Shown here piece after piece: positions 49,225 through 58,974 of a DNA stretch of 64,000 bases (positions are counted from its first letter, which is position 1; every line of letters begins with the position of its first letter). Origin of the DNA: Chamaecyparis obtusa. Taxonomy: Eukaryota; Streptophyta; Pinopsida; Cupressales; Cupressaceae. The stretch spans positions 1 to 64,000 of the forward strand of contig BSBK01006426.1 in the NCBI GenBank assembly GCA_027943335.1, written 5' to 3'. The notes under the pieces are model-generated. The model did no database searches and was not told where the DNA came from. It saw only the letters and a program-made list of their open reading frames with translations. A program made the translations under genes and the position numbers.

Positions 49225-50420
49225 CATACGAGGCTCTGCCACATAAATTTTGACAGTATTGTCAAAGTGAGCAAGAAGAAATTAGTAAGAGGACTTCTTG
49301 AGATTACAAAATCTGACAAAGGTATTTGTAAGGATTGTCTATTAGGAAAGTTGATAGGAAAAAGTTTCAGTAGTAAATCTTTTTTTGTTGAAAATGTTTT
49401 GGATCTTGTACACACCGACTTGTGTGGATCTATGAGAACAAAGAGCTACTATGGAGATAGGTACTTCATGCTTTTTGTAGATGACTTCTCAATAATGATG
49501 TGGACACTCTTTCTCAGAGAAAAATCAGAGGCCTTTTACATGTTTAAAATATACAAGGCTTGAGTGGAGAAGGAGACCAGTAAAAGCCTGAAGTGTCTAA
49601 GATCAGATAGAGGAGGTGAATACACTTCTCATGAGTTCACTCACTACTGTGAGGAATAGGGAATAAAAAGATAGTTATCTGCACCAAGGACTCCTCAACA
49701 AAATGGAGTAGCTAAAAGAAGAAATAGGACGTTGATTGATTGTGTGAGAACCCTAATGATTCAGAAGGATCTCCCTCATCACTTTTGGAGAGAAGCTATC
49801 AACATTGTTGTTTACACACTAAATCAAGTTCAAGTTAAGAAAGGAACTGGTAAGACTCCCTATGAACTATGGTTCGGTCACACTCATAGTGTAGGCTATT
49901 TCAAAATCTTTGGTAGCAATTGTTACATTAAAAGAGATATGTACTCTGGCAAGTTTGAGCCCAAGAGTGACGAAGGAATATTTTTGGGTTATTATACCAA
50001 TAGTAAAGCCTACCAGTGTCTAAATAAAAGGATAGGAAAAATAATTGAAAGTATCAATGTAAAGGTCGATGAATAATCAGAACCAAGAAAGAAGATCGGT
50101 CATAATGAACATGACAGTCTGCAGGATCACAATGATGGAAATCTTTTTGAATTCAATGAAATAATTACTAAAGATGAAAGAGAAGAACATGAAAACAGAC
50201 CTCTGGAGTAGGATGTTGTGCCTGAAGATGACAAACCAACTCAAGATGATGAACAATAAGTTGTTCATGACCATGCTAAAGAAATTGCTCAATCATAAGA
50301 ACTTGACCGGGAACAAAGACCGGTTCTTCCAAGGTATGTCACATATCACTCAACTAATAATATTATTGGTGACGAACATGCAAATGTCTTGACTAGGAAA
50401 AAGGGTAGAGAAAATATTTG
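49225..50420 (+). pseudogene. C2 integrase and linker
   Basis: Shows the HHCC zinc finger (LCHINFDS, CKDCLLGKLIGKSF) and LDLVHTDLCGSM (first Asp). FMLFVDDFSIMMW, SLKCLRSDRGGEYTSHEF (second Asp), APRTPQQNGVAKRRNRTL, LWFGHTHSVGYFKIFGSNCY and GIFLGYYTNSKAYQCL follow. The catalytic Glu of PQQNGVAERKNR is Lys (VAKRRNR). Four or more TAG/TAA stops interrupt core and linker. The linker to 50420 is acidic and poorly conserved, as in other copia elements. Confidence 0.88.
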
Positions 50421-51330
50421 TTTATTTTCTTGTATAGAGCCCAAAACCACCAGGGAGGCTCTGGAAAATGAAAATTGGGTCAAGGCCATGGAAGAATAGA
50501 TTGAGAAAATAGAGAAGAATGACACATGGATTCTTGTGCCAAGACCATAGGACAAGAATGTCATTGGGACAAAGTGGGTCTACAAAAATAAACCAAATGA
50601 AGAAGGAAAAGTGATAAGGAACAAAGCAAGACTGGTCTACAAAGGATATGCATAGGAGGCTGGACTGGATTATGGCGAAACCTTTGCACTTGTGGCCAGA
50701 TTGGAAGGAGTAAGAATTCTTCTTTCTTATTCTACTCACAAAAATTTCAAAGTATACCAGATGGATGTAAAGTCTGCATTTCTGAATGGAATACTGGAGG
50801 AGGAAGTTTACATTGAACAACCGGAAGGCTTCAAATCCACACAAAAGAGTGGTATGGTCTATAAACTCAAGTAGACTCTTCATGGGCTAAAAAAAGCCCC
50901 AAGGGCATGGTATGAAAGACTGCATTCATACCTCTTGACAATAGGTTTCACAAGAACTGGGGACAACATCAACATGTATCTCAAGACTGGAAAAGAAGGG
51001 AAGCTGATTGCTGAAATCTTTGTGGATGACATCATCTTTTGAGGAGATGATAGGATGAACAAAGCCTTTGCTGAAGAGATGAAGAAAGAATTTGAAATGT
51101 CTATGATAGGAGCCATAAAATTCTTCATTGGACTACAAGTCAATCAGCTAAAGGAAGGTATCTTTATTTCTCAGTCCAAGTATGTAAAAGAAATTCTTAA
51201 AACTTTTGGGCTAGAAGAATCCAAACTGGTTGGTACACCTATAATAACTTACCTCAAGTTATCAAAGGAAGATGATGCAAAAGAAGTGAATGAGACATTG
51301 TATCGGTCTATCATAGGAAAATTATAATAT
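50421..51330 (+). pseudogene. C2 reverse transcriptase
   Basis: Recognised blocks are ALENENWVKAMEE-stop-IEKIEK, NVIGTKWVYKNKPNEEGKVI, [31 protein letters not shown] (first Asp), LHGLKKAPRAWYERL, IAEIFVDDIIF-stop-GDD (FVDD box) and IKFFIGLQVNQLKEGIFISQ. Most stops occupy Gln or Trp positions. Order and spacing are those of Ty1/copia. Confidence 0.9.
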
Positions 51331-51967
51331 GCAGTACATAGTAGACCGAACATTGCACATGCAATAGGCATCGTAGCAAGATTCTTTGCAAATCCTAAAG
51401 AGACACACCTAATAGCAGTGAATAGAATTTTCAAATACCTGAAGGGGATTGAGGAGTATGGCTTATGGTTTCCTCACAAGGGAGGCTTCTAAGTAAAAGT
51501 TTACATTGATGCAGATTGGGATGGTATTATTGATGACAGAAAGAGCACAAGTGGTGGTGCATTCTTTCTTGGTGAAAGGATTGTCTTGGACAAGAAAGAA
51601 ATAGAACTGTATTTCACAGTCTATAGTTGAAGTTGAATATGTTGCTGCAGCAATCAATTACACATAGGTAATCTGGATCAAACAGCTACTTGAAGGAATC
51701 CAAGAACAGATACTTGAACTGATTGCAATTTACTGTGACAGTACAAGTGCAATAAACATATCCAAGAATCTTGTCATTCACTCCAAAACAAAGCATATTG
51801 CTATCAAGTATCACTACTTGAGAGAGCAGGTACAAAATAGAGAAGTGAGATTGGAGTATGTTCCCACAAAAGAACATATTGCTAACATCTTCACAAAGTC
51901 ATTACCGAAGAGTACTTTTGAGTATCTCAGAGGTAAATTAGGGGTGATACCCCTTCCTGATCATTAG
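51331..51967 (+). pseudogene. C2 RNase H and polyprotein end
   Basis: Reads NIAHAIGIVARFFANPKETH, IFKYLKGIEEYGLWFP, VYIDADWDGIIDDRKSTSGG (catalytic Asp), a frame-shifted KQRTVSLSTAEAEYVAA-type region around 51600-51650, LIAIYCDSTSAINISKN-type (51722-51770), and VPTKEHIANIFTKSL to a final TAG at 51965-51967. One or two frameshifts plus stops. Confidence 0.85.
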
Positions 51968-52113
51968 TAAACCTACAAAGGTGTTCATCAATTCATTATG
52001 CTTCAATGGAGGAATTCACCTCATCTTACCAGGATTGATGAATAGGTTTGCTACTCGAAGGGGGAGCAGATTTCTTTAAGGTAGTCTTTTGACTAGCCTT
52101 TGGCATTAGTGTC

Positions 52114-52205
52114 AAAGGGGGAGATTATTACCAGACACTAGTGTGTGTAGATCGGTAGTGTCATTATTTGTTATGGTTTTTTCCATCAATGCCAAAGGGG
52201 GAGAT
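52114..52205 (+). promoter_or_regulatory. C2 duplicated polypurine tract
   Basis: AAAGGGGGAGAT occurs twice, at 52114-52125 and at 52194-52205, each in a (G/T)CAAAGGGGGAGATT(A/G) context. Only the second abuts the LTR start TGTTGG. The 80-base spacer ends with a second ATCAATGCCAAAG word, suggesting a local duplication of the tract. Confidence 0.85.
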
Positions 52206-53570
52206 TGTTGGCATTAAGGGATGACAACCGGTACATGGAAATAGAGGTATTGTCATTGATTGGAAAAAGAGGTGTTGACATTTGAATCTAAGGACAACAG
52301 TGTTGGATTTGTGAAGTAAGACAGATACAACTGACAACAACAAGTGTGTGGAGAGACTGATTTGGCAACTGGTGACACTGTGCAAAGAACAAGAGACTAT
52401 ATCTGATCATCAGTGCAATTGGTCACCAAGGGAGAAGCAACTGGTAACTGGTAACAAGAGACCGAGGAAAGGATGCAATCGGTATAGACAGAGGAAGGAA
52501 AGGTGACAGGTCAACGCTCTTACCTATGCACAACTTAAGGATCTTTACCAATCAAATGAAGACTTTGTCATGATAGATGAACTAGGGAAGTCAGAGTCAA
52601 CAAACAATTATATAATTCTTTGACTGAGATTTACTGCACTAAATCTAGTAGACTTTGAGTTATCAAGATGATCGGTACAAGGTGTGATTAAAGGTCTTAA
52701 TGCTGGAGTTTGTGGCATTAAATCATGGAGATATCTCTTGTGAAGTAAAGCTTTTGACACGCATCCATCATTTTTTTTCATCAAGTAGATAAAACAAAGC
52801 ATGCATCAAAAGTTTCCTTAGTGAACTAATACTCCACTGGGTGATGGATCCGAAGGTGATCTTTAAATAGATTGTGCATGTAAAAAGCAAGTAGGGCAAG
52901 AAGTCTATATATTCCTCTGCCTGCCAAGAATATAGTTTTCCCTCATTCTACCAAAGTAAAGAGTGAACCTGTATGTTGAAGAAGCTAAGGTGAATAGAAA
53001 GAAGAAAAGAGAAGAGTGTGCAGAGAAGCACAATAGGAAAGGAGAACATGCCTACAGTGACCGATGATATTTCTTAGTCGAGTATAATAGAGATCTTATC
53101 AGGCTAAGAAAAGTCATTTCTAACAGGTCAAAATTCTCTATTGTTCTCTAACAATTACAATAGCTAAATCCCAGTATTTTGGGTCGACATTAATAGGTCC
53201 CTTAACTGGGTGACATATGTTCAGGTGTTCTAAGTCCTCTAACCAAGTAGACTCTAACATGCCTTATTTTATCAAATCGCTTAACCGGGTCGCATCTAAC
53301 AGTGTGTTTGTAATCCTTTAATAGGGAAGGCTCCTTATAGGGCGCACTTCAGAAGAGTGCAGAATTTGTGAGGTTTTCTCACACCGTGGTTTTCTCCCAA
53401 TTTGGGTTTCCATGTGATAAATCTGGTGTTGCTTGTTGGTTGATTGCTTGATGCTATTTTTATGATAGAATCTATTTTTCTTACAGTTATAGTATACTAA
53501 ATCAAATTTTTTTTAAAGTTTTATAGGTGTTGATTCACCCCTCCCCTCTCAGCACCGGTTGGGATTGTCA
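52206..53570 (+). repeat. C2 3' LTR
   Basis: 1365 bases, the full-length copy. It includes the 440 bases missing from the 5' LTR and a block with CTAACAGTGTGTTTGTAATCC and TTTAATAGG (53290-53325) shared with the C1 LTR. Confidence 0.92.
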
Positions 53571-54394
53571 ATATTTTATGGTTGTTGCTTAGTCGTATCC
53601 TAGCTTTGAGAATTGCGATTAATAATAAAAGGAGTTTTTTCAAAAAATAGGGCTTGTTGAAAAGATAATCATAATATGTGAATGTGGTCATCATAACAAC
53701 TGCAAAAGTTTCATTTAAATAAAGAAAATAGAGGGGAGCTTTTAGATCTTAATTCAATAATAGAGAAAGATTGAATTGAGTCTCAGAGAAGATATTAGCA
53801 AACAACAAGGATGGTAAAATTCATGATAGTTATAATCTAGTAATTTACATTTAAAAGAAATGAAGGATTATGATAAATTAAGGGGGTAACGTATTAATCT
53901 GAAACTATCTTTATTACTTTCTCTCAGATAGCAAAATGAAGTCACTTTTAACCTAAGGATTATGGTATCAATTGGAAAACTAAACCTAGTTGTTAATAAA
54001 ATTGTTTGAAGTGAAATTGCAATGCAGGTGACATAGAAGTCAGGAATAAATAAGGAGAAATTAAATAATCAAAAGAGTGGGTATTTTTCTCCTCCCTAAA
54101 AATAAAAATTTAGATATAGATAAGGAGTATCAAATGATCTACAAAACATGTATTTCTCTCATTCCCCTAAATCATTTTTTTCGGTTCCGACCCTTTACCC
54201 ATCTAAAAAAAGTGACTTTTCTCATAATATTATTTTATAAGCTCATAAAAGAATATTTCACTTTCAATTTTTCCATTGACAAAAATAATGCAAAGTCCAG
54301 CATATCATCCCTTAAACCTCCAAATTAAACCATTAGGATGATGAATTGGTTAATAGTCTAGCCAAGTGATTACTAAAGAGAAGGAGACATTACA
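53571..54394 (-). repeat. G4 3' LTR, partial
   Basis: On the minus strand it starts TGTAATGTCTCC immediately after the G4 purine tract, and the pol stop lies about 20 bases inside it. The far end is not seen: C2 may have inserted into it at 53570. The first bases match those of the candidate solo LTR at 60930 (TGTAATGTCCCC). Confidence 0.55.
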
Positions 54395-54439
54395 ATCCTT
54401 CCATCTTGGGATTGCTTGTCCTCAAGCAACTGCAACGCT
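54373..54439 (-). pseudogene. G4 pol C-terminus and polypurine tract
   Basis: Minus-strand reading LQLLEDKQSQDGRIVMSPSL, stop at 54373-54375, continues the chromodomain tail interrupted at 61403. The purine tract AAGATGGAAGGAT (rc of 54395-54407) is embedded in the coding end, and the ORF runs about 20 bases into the LTR. Confidence 0.75.
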
Positions 54440-55428
54440 TATAAATTATGATCAGATTTAGGATAGAGGAATTTTAATTTTATTTCTGATTTCCTAGATA
54501 TATGATGAGCCCAATTTCTAATGATGAAACTAGAATAGCTTTTGATTAGATTTATACTTATGTCTCTTTTAAACCTAATGTGAATACTTATGTGAGGATG
54601 CAGATCTATATGAGAGAACAATGTTCAAGTAAGTATAGTATCTTGCTTATATATGAGAAGGTATGATATATATATTTATCACTGCTGTAACTTGTAATGG
54701 GACTTATTGATTTCTATCTTTTCCAAGTTACATTGCCAATCAAAATATATATGTTAATGAGGAAACATGTCTCCCATAGAGACATGTCTCTATGTGAACA
54801 TGTCTCTACGTGAGACATGTCTCATTAACAATTTGTCAATGACTTAACCTTAATACTGATCGCTGCTTAATTACGTATGAACACAGATTGATATCATAGT
54901 CGCTATACATATTGAAAAATTACAGTCACAACAAAGTCGATATTCATATCGACTATTATAATCAAAGCACAGTCGATATTAATATCGACAGACATAGTTA
55001 AGTCGATACCATTGTTGACAGCAAGTAAACGTAAATGATAATGCGCAGAATTTATATCAACTACTCATAATCAACACTTATATTATCGAAATAGATACAA
55101 CAATAAGATATTTGGTCGATACTCAATATCAACATAAGTTATTATTATTATAATATATGATGAATAATTATGAGATAAATAACAATAGTAATATAAATAA
55201 TATATATTTATATATATGTATATGATATATCACATTAGATATATAAATATATATATATTATATATATATAACAATCTAATGATTATTAATCATGTATATA
55301 ATATATAACAATTCTCATAACAATAATAAATAGAGAGGATAGATATCAAATGCTTAAGGCCAATAGGCCATTTAGGCATTTGATTTCATCGATTGGTTTT
55401 ATCTGATCGAAGCTACAAAACATTAACA
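54440..55428 (-). repeat. C3 3' LTR (left copy)
   Basis: 989 bases. It contains the ACATGTCTC...CTACGTGAG cluster (54766-54825), an array of imperfect palindromes of the form TCGATATnnATATCGA (54950-55010) with single GTCGATA words beyond, and AT-rich tracts near 55140-55290. Confidence 0.9.
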
Positions 55429-58400
55429 CTCCCTCTTAGCTAGGTAGGATAAATTCTATCCAGATAAACAATACAATATACTCATGTATTGTGAGAGAAG
55501 AATATCACCTCAACGTGATATTCAAAATTATGGTATATCCATGGATATCAAGATAACGTCCACCACAACTGATGTTACCTCATGGTATCATCAGGAGTAT
55601 GGTATGTTCACGAATATCAACCATATGATATTCACCACACTCATATCTTTTTTGGTATGTGCAATGGCATTAAGTCTCATGATGCCTACCAAAGAAATAT
55701 TTGCTTTGGCATATCCACGGATGCTACATCTCATAACATCCACCATGACATATCTCAGTAATATAACTCATTGTAGTTACACACTACTCAATTTATATTA
55801 AGTAAGAGATATGAACTATCATGACATATCCATAGATATCAACCATATGAAATCCATCATGATAGTAGGTTAAACTATTGTTAAAGTCATCACTTTACAA
55901 TAGAAACCATAGGTAAACATCTTTGAAAGAGCGTCACCTTTCATGATGTTTCCACAAGATCATGGAGTTACACACATGACCTCCACTATGAACCATATCA
56001 GAGGGTGGTGATATCTTTGAAAGATTGTCACCTTTCATGATGTTTCAACAAGATCATGGAGTTACATAGATGACCTCCACCATGAACCATATCAGAGGGT
56101 GGTGATAAGGGCTTACACCTCAAGTTTCTCTTCAAAGAGAAAAATGCTTTAACAAGGGCTTGCACCTCAAACTTCTCCCTTAGAGAGAAGAATGCATTAA
56201 GTAGATCTACATGATGATGTGGCTCCCTCTATAGCTCAAGATCTTGCATCAACCTCCTGACCTCCTCATCCAAGGTGGCCTCTAATGAAATGTTAGACTC
56301 CCTCTGAATTTGATATCAACCTCTTGACCTTCTCATCCAAGGTTGCTTTTGTAGGTTTGTCAGACTCCCTCTGAATTCTATTTCCTCTTCTTCAAAATGT
56401 TTTAGCCATCAACTTAGTCCCATGGCTGCAAGTATCCATCTATCCGGGAATATCAAATGAATCAGATCCTCCAGCTGCTTCCTTTTTTCACAGAAGGATA
56501 CCCTTCTTACACAATCCCAATCATAGAAGATATCTTTCTCCAACAGACTCATATCATCTAGCATGATCAACATATGACAAAAAATCCTAGATTCAAATCC
56601 ACTTTGGAGCTACTGTCATAAGATCGAGTCTTGCACAATGCCTCGATAGCATACCTAATGCACCATTCTTCTTTTCCTGCAAGAACATCCTCAGAGACAA
56701 AGGAAAAGATCAAGGCAAATAGCTCTTATAGTACATACATGAATACATATAAGAGAGTGACTACAATAAGCAAATAAATGTAATACTCAAAAGATAATAA
56801 AAATACTTATCTCATTATTTAGGTGCAAATGCAAATCAACATCCTTTCTGATGCATACTTAAATTTTCCTTCTATAGAGATATCTCCATCATTTGAAATA
56901 TCACAAGTTTTGCATAGTCCTTTAGTGTCTACGATCCTAAATAATAGAGACTTGTATCATCTTGCAAGCAATTCATCTAATGGGGCATCGATGAATTGTA
57001 TCATAATGTTGACAAGCTCATTCAATGATAATCTTCCAAAGATGATGGGGTCTTCTTTTATTCATCACAATTTTCTCATAAAACTCTAGAACAAGATGGG
57101 AATTCATATTATGAGACTCAGATAGTGGCTCTTCACTATGTTCCAAGAATTTAGACCCATCTATAATGTTCATGCCTGCTTCCACACAAGCAGCCACAAC
57201 AAACTCACCATAGACAAAGAGGATTCACGAAGGTGAACAAATACTTCTACTTTCATCAGGCATCAATCTGAAAGTCATTATCTATGTAGGCCTTATGACA
57301 ACATGAGTTGGGAGTTGTCATTTCTTTCTCTGCAGGCATGCTTGGATCAAATTCTTTCAGGCACTCATCGGAGTTGTCATTTCTTTCTCTGCAGGCATGC
57401 TTGGATCAAATTCTTTCATGCACTCATCAACATCATTGCTATTTCAATGATAAAAGATATAGTAGAGTTATTATCTACAACTTTATCAAAGGAGAAGCCG
57501 AAAACATCTTTAACCTTTTTAACTCAATGTACTTTAGCAGTGTTTTATTTACAATAGTGCCTAGATGCATGAATCGAACATTCCCTCTTAGAATACTTCC
57601 AACAAAAATGACTGTCTGATAAAATAACTTCCACAATGTTTGAAGCATAGCAGTCATAGTCACAGTGTTGTTTTCCATTGTTGAGCACCCATGATTATAC
57701 CACCTCGTCAGTATACAGGCTTTACACTGGCATCCTCCAACTAATGGAGATGACCACCTGCTACTCAATCACACGGGTGACATTCAACACATCCATATCT
57801 GAAGGGCTTCTCACGACCAGCCTTCACTATCAACATGGTCAAAGGTTTGTCCATTGAGAGCAGGATGCTTCAGATTGCTGCACACTAGAAATCTGCATTT
57901 AGCACATGGCATCGATTTTCCATTCTTTATAAATATAAGAGGCTTTCTTCACAATGCAACTTCCAAGAGCTCGACACCAAAGCATCACAAAGATCCCTAA
58001 GAATAAGGTTGCCGCATTCATGGTTTAATCCGTAACTCCAAATTGATGTCAGGCATATATGTATTTCTAAATATATCAGTCCATGGTCCTTTTGACCGAC
58101 TCATGTCTATACAGATTTGCTGCCCTTTATTAGGCATGAATAGAGACTATTTCATTGTTGTTTACAGTATGGTCTTCCTTCTTGGTAGTGCCAGTTATAT
58201 ATAGTTCATTGTTGGTTATATAGTATTCGCTAGGTTTCTCCCCCATTTAATTTTGGTTGTAATCAATTCCAAGATATTGATGATAAAGGAACCATAATGT
58301 ATGCTATGATCGTTGATGAATGAGCCTAACATATGCCTACGATCTCTGAGGGATAGAGCCACAATATACGACTCATGTATATATCTATTAGATGTGTTCC

Positions 58401-58670
58401 ACAATCCCACTTCCAAATGTATATCTCACTGGTAAGATTCGAATGCCATATGGATATATTGTTGTAGGTATTGCAAATGTCTCTGAGCGTCATAGCCTTC
58501 TCATCTTAGAGATTTCCGCCCTATAGTATATGCGATCTGAATGTGATGATCTTTGCTCAACATCAATGATGATGTCACCGCTTCTAATGATGTCGCTAGT
58601 TCTACTGTTGTCGTAATCAGAATATTGTGTGGTATGCAAGGGATAAATCCTCCAAAGATGTTGTGAACCA
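55429..58670 (-). other. C3 interior: tandem-repeat-rich noncoding region
   Basis: No polymerase or integrase similarity on either strand. It holds diverged repeats with CATATCCA(T/C)GGAT and ATCCACCA(T/C) words (55530-55860) and a 92-base direct duplication (about 55920-56010 and 56012-56103). A CTTGCACCTCAA...TCTC(T/C) unit is duplicated at 56110-56200, a CAACCTC(C/T)TGACC unit at 56248-56375, and a 66-base tandem duplication lies at 57309-57440. Short open frames here (57303-57619) are created by the repeats. Confidence 0.75.
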
Positions 58671-58672
58671 AA

Positions 58673-58879
58673 CTACAATCTACTATTTCTTGGTATAGTC
58701 AATTCTTTCTTTTGAGTCTTGATTATTTCTCCCAAGCTTTGCTTTGAGGGTATAGGTACAGCCTTCTCCACAAATGTGTTCAATTCATATTCTCTTAGTG
58801 CCATCATTATTTTAAATTTCCATGAAATGAAGTTTGAAGTTCCTTCAGTTCTATCTTCGAATCTAACTCCATTCATCAT
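58673..58879 (-). pseudogene. C3 gag N-terminal remnant
   Basis: 68 residues from ATG at 58879: MMNGVRFEDRTEGTSNFISW, then KFKIMMALREYELNTFVEK. This is the start of the copia gag domain common in plant elements (NGVR.EDRLEG..NF..WK). The reading ends at TAG (58673) and is not followed by the remaining gag. It begins about 80 bases after the primer site, the normal place. Confidence 0.8.
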
Positions 58880-58961
58880 CTTTCTTAATTATAAGTTTTA
58901 TAGAAATTTAATGGTGGTTAGTTTTCCTCTCTAAATTATCTGATCAGATCTTTCTTAACTT

Positions 58962-58974
58962 GGCTCTGATGCCA
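58962..58974 (-). promoter_or_regulatory. C3 primer-binding site
   Basis: Reverse complement TGGCATCAGAGCC directly abuts the right LTR and differs by one base from the initiator-Met tRNA complement TGGTATCAGAGCC. Fixes the element orientation as minus. Confidence 0.9.

Larger units (their letters stand above)
47438..53570 (+). mobile_element. C2: Ty1/copia retrotransposon with gag deletion
   Basis: LTRs at 47438-48362 and 52206-53570 start T(G/A)TTGGCATTAAGGG and end GGTTGGGATTGT(T/C)A. Between them lie primer site, gag-protease, integrase, RT, RNase H and polypurine tract in copia order. The 5' LTR lacks about 440 bases present in the 3' LTR, and gag has a large internal deletion. More than a dozen in-frame stops are present. 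Flanking 5-mers ATAAC and ATATT match at only three positions, so the target duplication is not convincing. Confidence 0.92.

Noticed and set aside
47433..53575. Target-site duplication ATAAC/ATATT around C2
   Set aside because: Only three of five bases agree, no better than chance for AT-rich flanks.
57303..57619. Plus-strand frames with a repeated SLQACLDQIL motif
   Set aside because: Generated by the 66-base tandem duplication in the C3 interior; both overlapping frames show it, which a real gene would not.
55429..58670. Host gene or CRISPR-like array in the repeat-rich C3 interior
   Set aside because: Repeat units are long, directly adjacent and differ in length from block to block; there is no constant repeat with unique spacers, and the region is bounded by LTRs, primer site and purine tract.
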